A stretch of 18,919 nt of DNA from Christensenella sp. UBA4379 (GTDB lineage: Bacteria; Bacillota; Clostridia; Christensenellales; Aristaeellaceae). How positions within the stretch are numbered: the stretch's first letter is position 1; each line of letters begins with the position of its first letter. The notes below the pieces were generated by a model. That model was not told where the DNA came from and ran no database searches. It saw only the letters and a list, made by a program, of their open reading frames with translations. A program made the translations under genes and the position numbers. This document shows positions 13,769-18,919 of this stretch, in pieces. Where the stretch lies: NCBI GenBank assembly GCA_002391225.1, contig DGRV01000017.1:6434-25352 (forward strand), read 5' to 3'.

Positions 13769-15394
13769 TTACTTTTCCATCGTGTCCAGAAGGCTGCGGT
13801 AGACCGCCGGGTCCAGGCGGATCACCAGGGGGTCAATGGGCTTTAACTCGTCCATCACCTCGTGGGTTTCCGGGTTGCGGCCGTTTTTCATGGTGTTGGA
13901 GTTCTTGCTCATGTACCAGCGCACGTCGTTGAGCAGGCGTCCGGCGTCCTCAAAGGCTTGTTCCTGCACGGCGTTGCAATAATCGGTGATGTACCGGGCG
14001 GCGGCCTCGCGGTCCGTCATGGCGGCGGCGGTTGTCAGCACCGCGCTCATGCCCTCCCGCATGGCGGCTTCCGCCTCGTGCCAGTAGGAACGCACGGGAA
14101 CGCCGTAGATGGGGCAGCAGTTCTTTTCCACGCAGAGGGTGTTCAGCTCCTTGAAGCGGTAATAAGGGTAGAGGGCGGTGTCGAACTCCATGGCCGCTTC
14201 CGCCGGCTGGTTGCGGCCGTAGGCCTCGCTGACGCTCAGGGCGGCGTTGGACACCGGCACGAAGACGCCGTACACGGCAGGGCCGGTGCTCTCCCAGGTC
14301 AGGCAGGCCATTTCGGCGGGCAGCTCGGGGTAAATCTGGGCGATATGGACGCTGAGCGCCGTATCCGTGCCGATGACGCGCATGTCGGTCCTGCCGGTAA
14401 AGTCGGGGCTGTATTCGGTCCCTTCAAAGCGGTTGCGGATGAGCTCCATGACGTCCTCGAGGGATACCTTCCGGTCCGGCGCAAAGCACAGGGGATAAAG
14501 AGCGCTCTTATCGTACTCCCGGGCGGAGGAAGGGGCCAGCAGGCTGTGGCCGATCCACGTCCTCATGTGGGAATAATCCGTCACGGTTTCTTCCCCGGAG
14601 TAGGTGGTCAGCAGGTTCAATTCTCCTTCATGGACGTCTGTCCCATAAACGGCGAAGCCGCCTTCTTTGGCCAGGCTTTCCAGGTTGGGGGAGCAGATCG
14701 TTTCCGCGTAGTCGGACAGGTATTCCAGGCTAAACTCGTTGCCGAACACGCAGACCTTGTCCTCCGGCAGGCGGACCGCCGCGTACTGATGGCCGTTGTA
14801 CATCTCGATGTACCAGGCTTCCTTCTGATCCGCGATCATGGCGATGTTGACTTCGCTGCTTCCATAGCGGTCCAGCAGGGCGGCGAGGGTCTGGACGCCC
14901 TCCCGGGCCGTGGCGCTCTGGCAGGTGACCAGGTCGACCGCGGTAAGCTCCGTCAGCCCCGTTTTGACCAGGGGATCGGCCTCCAGGGCCGCGCGGTTGG
15001 AAAACGCGGTGATGGACATGACCATGGCGACGCCGTACTCGTTCGTGCAGACGGTGGCGTCCCGGGGCAGGCCGCTCAGGGCCATGGCGCTGTCCATCCA
15101 GGGGGTGGCGGTGTAGCGGTAGGTCGTGGCCGGCAGCTCGGCAAACACGGTGGAGCCGCTGTCCACGGGCATCGTCCTGCCCGGGACGTTCTCGACCCGC
15201 TCGGTGACGGTGATATAGTTGGCCCAGACGTCCTGGTGGTCGTTGGACTTGGCCAGGAGGACGGAGCCGTCGGCGCTGACGGCCCGGCCGACGTAGACAG
15301 CCGTACAGGCGGAGGCGCCGGCGGCGTGGACGGCGAGCATCAGGCAGACAGCGGCGCAGAGCAGGGCTTTTGTGGACTTGCTGGTTTTTTTCAT
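13769..15394 (-). CDS. Secreted C69 family dipeptidase (PepD-like)
   Basis: A 541-residue exported N-terminal-nucleophile peptidase. The start has a signal peptide: KK-T-SK, then a hydrophobic core LLCAAVCLMLAVHA and AAGASA, followed by CTAVYVGRAVSADGS. In family C69 the Cys exposed after processing, here Cys30, is the catalytic nucleophile, and the CTAxxVGxxAxxDGS pattern is diagnostic. Later motifs LAKSNDHQD, GVAMVMSIT, EAWYIEMYNGHQYAAVRLPE and VFGNEFSLE also match. It should release or degrade dipeptides outside the membrane. ATG 15394 is chosen because it gives a clean signal peptide; AAAGGCGG lies upstream. The open frame extends 53 codons further back without a plausible start. It diverges from the phosphohexomutase gene 221 bp away. 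Confidence 0.9.
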   Translation of the reverse strand: MKKTSKSTKALLCAAVCLMLAVHAAGASACTAVYVGRAVSADGSVLLAKSNDHQDVWANYITVTERVENVPGRTMPVDSGSTVFAELPATTYRYTATPWMDSAMALSGLPRDATVCTNEYGVAMVMSITAFSNRAALEADPLVKTGLTELTAVDLVTCQSATAREGVQTLAALLDRYGSSEVNIAMIADQKEAWYIEMYNGHQYAAVRLPEDKVCVFGNEFSLEYLSDYAETICSPNLESLAKEGGFAVYGTDVHEGELNLLTTYSGEETVTDYSHMRTWIGHSLLAPSSAREYDKSALYPLCFAPDRKVSLEDVMELIRNRFEGTEYSPDFTGRTDMRVIGTDTALSVHIAQIYPELPAEMACLTWESTGPAVYGVFVPVSNAALSVSEAYGRNQPAEAAMEFDTALYPYYRFKELNTLCVEKNCCPIYGVPVRSYWHEAEAAMREGMSAVLTTAAAMTDREAAARYITDYCNAVQEQAFEDAGRLLNDVRWYMSKNSNTMKNGRNPETHEVMDELKPIDPLVIRLDPAVYRSLLDTMEK

Positions 15395-15537
15395 GGGTGA
15401 GAACCGCCTTTCGTTTATCATTGAATTGGGTCGGTAATATGAGCTCTGATCGTTGATACGTTCCCGGTCCGGCAGTTGGCAGTGAAAACGAGAAAAAAAC
15501 CGTTCAAAAACAGACAAGGAAAACCCTTCGCCCGCTC

Positions 15538-15566
15538 TTGTGCTTTTTGGCAAAATCCATTATAAT
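15538..15566 (+). promoter_or_regulatory. Sigma-A promoter for the phosphohexomutase gene
   Basis: TTGTGC (15538-15543), 17-bp spacer, and a perfect TATAAT (15561-15566). AAGGAGG follows at 15600-15606 before ATG 15616. I could not identify a convincing promoter for the divergent dipeptidase gene in the same 221-bp gap. Confidence 0.75.
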
Positions 15567-15615
15567 AAAACCATTGATTCAGACTTTTTCCTGAAAGCGA
15601 AGGAGGTTTTTTCAC

Positions 15616-17334
15616 ATGGATTATCGGCAGGAATATCAGAAGTGGCTGACGATGTTCGCGGACGACGAGGCCACCGTGCGGGAACTCAAAGCCATTGAAA
15701 AAGACGACAAGGAAGTGGAGGACCGTTTTTACACCGAGCTGTCCTTCGGGACCGCCGGCATGCGCGGCGTGATCGGCGCGGGCCTCAACCGCATGAACGT
15801 ATACAACGTCCGCCGGGCCACCAAGGGCCTGGCCATGTACCTGAAAAACGCCGGTACGGCGGACCGCGGCGTGGCCATCGCCTATGACAGCCGTCATTTC
15901 AGCGACGTTTTCGCCAAGCAGACGGCCCTGGTGCTGGCGGCCAACGGCGTGAAGGCCTTCCTGTTCGATTCGCTGCGGCCGGTGCCCGTCCTGTCCTACG
16001 CGGTGCGTCACCTGAACGCCGCCGCCGGCGTCGTCGTCACCGCCAGCCATAACCCGCCCCAGTACAACGGCTACAAGGTCTACGCCGAGGACGGCGCCCA
16101 GCTGGGCCCGGAAGCCGCGGGCGAAGTGACCAAATACATCCGCTCCCTGGACTTCCCGGAGTGCGCCCCGATGGACGAAAAGGAAGCCCTCGAAAAGGGC
16201 CTGCTGAACATCATCGGCGACAAGGAAGTAGACAGCGACTACATCGCGATGATCAAGAGTCTTGCCCTGCGGCCGGAGCTGCTGGCCAAGGAAGGGCCGA
16301 ACCTCAAAATCGTCTACACCCCCCTGCACGGCTCGGGCAACGTCCCGGTCCGCCGGATGCTCAAGGAGCTGGGCGTGACCCACGTGTCCGTGGTGAAGGA
16401 GCAGGAGCTGCCCAACGGCGATTTCCCCACCGTCACCGCACCCAACCCGGAAGACCCCGCCGCCTTCAAGCTGGCGATCCCGCTGGCCGAGCAGGTCGGC
16501 GCGACCGTCGTCTTCGGCACCGACCCAGACTGCGACCGCATGGGCGTCGCCGTCAAGGATAAGGAAGGCGTCTTCCATACCCTGACCGGCAACCAGATCG
16601 GCTGCCTGCTGCTGAGCCATGTGCTGGAAAGCCGCAGGCTCAAGGGTATTTTGCCAGAAAACGCGGCGGTGGTCAAGTCCATCGTGTCCACGGAAATGGC
16701 CCGCGCCATCGCCGAGGACTACGGCTGCACGGTCTTTGACGTGCTCACGGGCTTTAAATTCATCGGCGAAAAGATCCAGCAGTTCAGCGAAACCGGCGCT
16801 CATACCTTCGTGTTTGGCTTTGAGGAGAGCTTCGGCTTCCTGTCCGGCACCCAGGTGCGCGACAAGGACGGCGTCAACGCCTCCCTGCTGCTGACCGAAT
16901 CTGCCTGCACGGCCATGTCCGAAGGCACCACCCTGTACGACAAGCTGCAGGAGCTCTACAAAAAGTACGGCTATTACACCGAAAAGGTGATTTCCGTCAC
17001 CCTGCCCGGCAAGGACGGCGTCCAGAGGATGAAGGACATCATGGCCGGCCTGCGGGCGAACCCGCCGAAAGCGCTGGCTGGCCTGAAGGTCACCGCTGTG
17101 CGCGACTACCAGTCCGGCTGCCGCACCGCCTGCGACGGCGCCCAGACCAGGCTGGACACCCCGCCCTCCAACGTCCTGTACTTCGAGCTGGAAAACAGCA
17201 ACTGGGTCTGCATCCGCCCCAGCGGCACCGAGCCCAAGATCAAGCTGTACGTGAACACCAAAGAAACCACCGCCGAAGCCTCCGCCGAGCTCAACGAGAA
17301 GCTGGGAGAAGCCGCGCAGGCCTTAATGGCCTGA
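15616..17334 (+). CDS. Alpha-phosphohexomutase (phosphoglucomutase/phosphomannomutase)
   Basis: A 572-residue cytoplasmic mutase that interconverts hexose 1- and 6-phosphates, in the long Firmicute PgcA-like class. All four signature sites are visible: the phosphoserine loop TASHNPP with Ser144, the magnesium loop GTDPDCDRMG (301-310) with Asp303, Asp305 and Asp307, the sugar-binding loop GFEESFG (401-407), and the phosphate-binding RPSGTEPKIKLY (534-545) in the C-terminal domain. The N-terminal FGTAGMRG is also typical. AAGGAGG lies 9 nt before the ATG, and a promoter lies directly upstream, so this is a monocistronic gene. Functionally it would feed glucose 1-phosphate, for example from the GH94 phosphorylase or glycogen, into glycolysis, or supply sugar nucleotides. 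Whether glucose or mannose is preferred cannot be decided here. Confidence 0.93.
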   Translation: MDYRQEYQKWLTMFADDEATVRELKAIEKDDKEVEDRFYTELSFGTAGMRGVIGAGLNRMNVYNVRRATKGLAMYLKNAGTADRGVAIAYDSRHFSDVFAKQTALVLAANGVKAFLFDSLRPVPVLSYAVRHLNAAAGVVVTASHNPPQYNGYKVYAEDGAQLGPEAAGEVTKYIRSLDFPECAPMDEKEALEKGLLNIIGDKEVDSDYIAMIKSLALRPELLAKEGPNLKIVYTPLHGSGNVPVRRMLKELGVTHVSVVKEQELPNGDFPTVTAPNPEDPAAFKLAIPLAEQVGATVVFGTDPDCDRMGVAVKDKEGVFHTLTGNQIGCLLLSHVLESRRLKGILPENAAVVKSIVSTEMARAIAEDYGCTVFDVLTGFKFIGEKIQQFSETGAHTFVFGFEESFGFLSGTQVRDKDGVNASLLLTESACTAMSEGTTLYDKLQELYKKYGYYTEKVISVTLPGKDGVQRMKDIMAGLRANPPKALAGLKVTAVRDYQSGCRTACDGAQTRLDTPPSNVLYFELENSNWVCIRPSGTEPKIKLYVNTKETTAEASAELNEKLGEAAQALMA

Positions 17335-17340
17335 TGATTC

Positions 17341-17375
17341 AGGTAGGAGGTAGAAGGTAGGAGGTAGGAGGTAAA
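17341..17375. repeat. Five-unit heptanucleotide array (AGGTAGG)
   Basis: Five tandem 7-mers begin 7 bp after the mutase stop: AGGTAGG, AGGTAGA, AGGTAGG, AGGTAGG, AGGTAAA. The array is the reverse complement of part of the larger array at 17489-17530, so the two could pair into a long imperfect stem around the terminator between them. Confidence 0.9.
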
Positions 17376-17387
17376 TACTCAAACAAA

Positions 17388-17420
17388 CAGCCCGGAGCGC
17401 TGCTCCGGGCTGATCTTTGT
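17388..17420 (+). terminator. Intrinsic terminator of the phosphohexomutase gene
   Basis: Perfect 11-bp stem CAGCCCGGAGC (17388-17398) and GCTCCGGGCTG (17402-17412), loop GCT, followed by ATCTTTGT. The U-tract is weak but the stem is very stable. It sits between the two inverted heptamer arrays. Confidence 0.75.
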
Positions 17421-17453
17421 ATCTTCATGCGCATACTGCGTAGTCAATTCCTT

Positions 17454-17530
17454 ACTCCTCACTCCTCACTCCTCATTCCTCACTAATCACCTCCTACCTC
17501 CTACCTCCTACTTCCTACCTCCTACCTCAT
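17454..17530. repeat. Eleven-unit heptanucleotide array (ACTCCTC and ACCTCCT)
   Basis: A continuous 7-bp periodicity with two unit types: ACTCCTC three times, ATTCCTC, ACTAATC, then ACCTCCT three times, ACTTCCT, ACCTCCT and ACCTCAT. It ends within 3 bp of the stop codon of the minus-strand gene. The second unit type is the reverse complement of the array at 17341-17375. Confidence 0.9.
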
Positions 17531-17532
17531 TC

Positions 17533-18060
17533 TCAGCCGTTTCCGCCTGGCTCAAAAAACGCCAGTATGTCTCCCGTTATGGCGTCTACCTGCACAAACA
17601 GCGAATCCAGTGCCAGGGTCAGCCATTCGTCGGCGTAGAAGTGGATCTGCCAGCAGTGGGGCGGGTTCTCGGTTTCGTTGTCGGCGGTCACGAAGGCGGC
17701 TACCTTCAGGCCGTCCAGGAAGCTCTCGGTGACGGGGGCGGGGGCGATGCCGTTGACTTCATAATATTGAGGGCTTACGGTCTGCACGTACTGCAGGATG
17801 AAGGCCCGGGCGGCGGCGATGGCTTCCTCCTTGGTCAGCCGGCCGGGGCCCGCGTCCTCGGAGACGGGAGCGCTGTAGCCCAGCTGCTGATGGAAGTCGT
17901 TGATCTCGTCTACCCGCCAGGTGATCCACATGCCCTCTTCGGCGATGCGGTCGTCCAGCTGGGTGGGCCAGGGCTCGCCCTCGGCCAAAGCGGCGCAGGC
18001 GCCAAGCGTCAGGCACAGGCACAGCAAAAGCGCGGTTCCTTTATACAGATGTTTCTTCAT
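17533..18060 (-). CDS. Small exported PepSY-like protein of unknown function
   Basis: A 175-residue protein with a clear export signal: KKHLYKG, a hydrophobic core ALLLCLCLTLGACAALA, then EGE. It may be cut after ALA by signal peptidase I, or lipid-modified at the Cys of LGAC, which is a less typical lipobox. The mature part has LTKEEAIAAARAFILQYV, a helix, followed by strands ending LFVQVDAITGDILAF; the helix plus D-xxTG-x-I pattern resembles PepSY/YPEB domains, which often act as inhibitors or chaperones of exported peptidases. That likeness is suggestive only. AAGGAATGGTGG precedes the ATG on the minus strand. It is a single gene between heptamer repeats and the rRNA promoter region. Confidence 0.75.
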   Translation of the reverse strand: MKKHLYKGTALLLCLCLTLGACAALAEGEPWPTQLDDRIAEEGMWITWRVDEINDFHQQLGYSAPVSEDAGPGRLTKEEAIAAARAFILQYVQTVSPQYYEVNGIAPAPVTESFLDGLKVAAFVTADNETENPPHCWQIHFYADEWLTLALDSLFVQVDAITGDILAFFEPGGNG

Positions 18061-18231
18061 AAACAGCCACCATTCCTTATCTAATGTAGGCCGGCGTTCC
18101 AGCCGGTTAAACTGATTGTATGCCAGATGGGCCCGGGTGTCAATGAGGCGGAGGGGTTTTTACAAATGAAACAAAAGAGCCGGGGAGGGAAAGGAGAGTT
18201 GGAAGAGAAAGAGATTTACGAACAAAGCGGC

Positions 18232-18260
18232 TTCAAAAAATGGCGAATGTTCGGTATAAT
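18232..18260 (+). promoter_or_regulatory. Possible upstream rRNA promoter P1
   Basis: TTCAAA (18232-18237), 17-bp spacer, perfect TATAAT (18255-18260). It lies about 285 bp before 16S and 103 bp upstream of a second promoter, the tandem layout common for rRNA operons. Confidence 0.55.
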
Positions 18261-18334
18261 CACGAATGGAAAAGGGTCTGTTTGGGGAGGAAGTAACAAA
18301 TACGCGAAACCCTGAAAAAAAGATAAAAAAGGTG

Positions 18335-18364
18335 TTGACAAGTAGGGGAGGTAAGTGATAAGAT
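18335..18364 (+). promoter_or_regulatory. rRNA promoter P2
   Basis: Perfect TTGACA (18335-18340), 18-bp spacer, TAAGAT (18359-18364). An A-rich run (18315-18330) directly upstream resembles an UP element. It is well placed to drive the 16S leader. Confidence 0.75.
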
Positions 18365-18545
18365 ACACAAGCGCTCGTGAGGAGCTGGTCCTGAAAAGGC
18401 CTGATCCAAGAGAGCACGGTGGACCTTGAAAACGATACAGAAGAGTAAGAAAGAAGAACGACAGTCAATTTGAAATGAGTTTTAACTTGGTCTGCGGTAG
18501 GAGCTTCGTGAGAGGCTTCGACACCAGAGAACAAGTTGAAGGATT
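18365..18545 (+). other. 16S rRNA leader with boxA-like site and processing stem
   Basis: Transcribed leader between P2 and mature 16S. GGACCTTGAAAACGATACAG at 18420-18439 resembles the boxA/antitermination region seen in Firmicute rRNA leaders. AACTTGGTCT (about 18483) can pair with AGAGAACAAGTT (about 18527) around an inner TTCGTGAGAGGC hairpin, giving a stem just before 16S. The leader is more AT-rich than the flanking genes. Confidence 0.5.
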
Positions 18546-18919
18546 AAACACAAGAGTTTGATCCTGGCTCAGGACGAACGCTGGCGGCGTGCTTAACACA
18601 TGCAAGTCGAACGAGACGATTTTAAGCTTGCTTAGATGAGTCGAGTGGCAAACGGGTGAGTAACGCGTAGACAACCTGCCGCAAAGATGGGGACAACAGT
18701 CCGAAAGGACTGCTAATACCGAATGTTGTCAAGTTTCCGCATGGGAGCTTGATTAAAGATGGCCTCTACTTGTAAGCTATCGCTTTGCGATGGGTCTGCG
18801 TCTGATTAGCTAGTTGGTGGGGTAACGGCCTACCAAGGCGACGATCAGTAGCCGGTCTGAGAGGATGAACGGCCACATTGGAACTGAGACACGGTCCAGA
18901 CTCCTACGGGAGGCAGCAG
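18546..18919 (+). rRNA. 16S ribosomal RNA, 5' part, truncated by window end
   Basis: Contains the universal AGAGTTTGATCCTGGCTCAG (18553-18572, E. coli position 8 onward), GACGAACGCTGGCGGCG, the V1 and V2 regions, and ends exactly in ACTCCTACGGGAGGCAGCAG, about E. coli position 357. The mature start is set by counting back to position 1. The V2 stretch GGACAACAGTCCGAAAGGAC with TGCTAATACCGAATGTTGTC and GATGGCCTCTACTTGTAAGC look Negativicute-like (Selenomonadales) to me. This is from memory, not a search. Confidence 0.97.

Noticed and set aside
13862..15400. 512-codon open frame antisense to the C69 dipeptidase
   Set aside because: Low-complexity Gly/Val product opposite a gene with clear catalytic motifs and signal peptide; explained by G/C-rich third positions.
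15395..15553. 53-codon upstream extension of the dipeptidase
   Set aside because: It would bury the signal peptide and run over the divergent promoter at 15538-15566.
18127..18315. 62-codon open frame before 16S
   Set aside because: No ribosome site, no recognisable product, and it overlaps the candidate rRNA promoter P1.

Overview
The window looks like the end of a contig from an anaerobic, gut-type Firmicute (Bacillota). The coding sequence is GC-rich and rich in G/C at third positions. Signals are Gram-positive in style: strong GGAGG ribosome sites, sigma-A promoters, a DegV protein and a peptidoglycan-binding lipoprotein. The window ends inside the conserved 5' part of a 16S rRNA gene, where assemblies often break on multi-copy rRNA. 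The variable regions of that 16S fragment remind me of Negativicutes (Selenomonadales), while the protein set looks more clostridial. I could not test this from sequence alone.

Layout. 1-987 (+) is the C-terminal half of a GH94 disaccharide phosphorylase. 1382-2206 (+) is a DegV fatty-acid-binding protein. 2773-4094 (+) holds two translationally coupled GNAT acetyltransferases. 4221-5285 (-) is a membrane protein that looks 5'-truncated. 5385-6167 (-) is a PHP-domain hydrolase. 6280-6423 (+) is a 47-residue gene with a consensus promoter and terminator. 6491-7288 (-) is an M55 D-aminopeptidase. 7592-9373 (-) is an operon of an RNase PH/RdgB fusion and a YfcE-type phosphodiesterase. 9597-10184 (+) is a HAD phosphatase. 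10227-13313 (+) is a lipoprotein with nine peptidoglycan-binding repeats. 13769-15394 (-) is a secreted C69 dipeptidase. 15616-17334 (+) is an alpha-phosphohexomutase. 17533-18060 (-) is a small secreted PepSY-like protein. From 18232 there are tandem rRNA promoters, a leader and the start of 16S.

Working together. The phosphorylase would produce a sugar 1-phosphate and the phosphohexomutase would convert it to the 6-phosphate, although the two genes are 15 kb apart. The M55 and C69 peptidases and the peptidoglycan-binding lipoprotein point to peptide and cell-wall handling. RNase PH/RdgB plus YfcE is a conserved Firmicute neighbourhood for RNA maturation and nucleotide clean-up.

The most unusual content is non-coding. 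Three related palindromic elements (about 1037-1330, 2219-2620 and 7362-7590) are chains of hairpins whose linkers are conserved but whose stem arms differ between copies while staying complementary. Inside two of them sit four copies of a roughly 66-bp palindromic module, each with a different but self-complementary 7-bp arm, inserted at different points. The third element lacks the module and serves as an empty-site comparison. Other oddities are inverted 7-bp repeat arrays around a terminator at 17341-17530, a 74-bp duplicate of the end of the second acetyltransferase gene, and a hairpin-rich 455-bp gap between convergent genes at 13314-13768.
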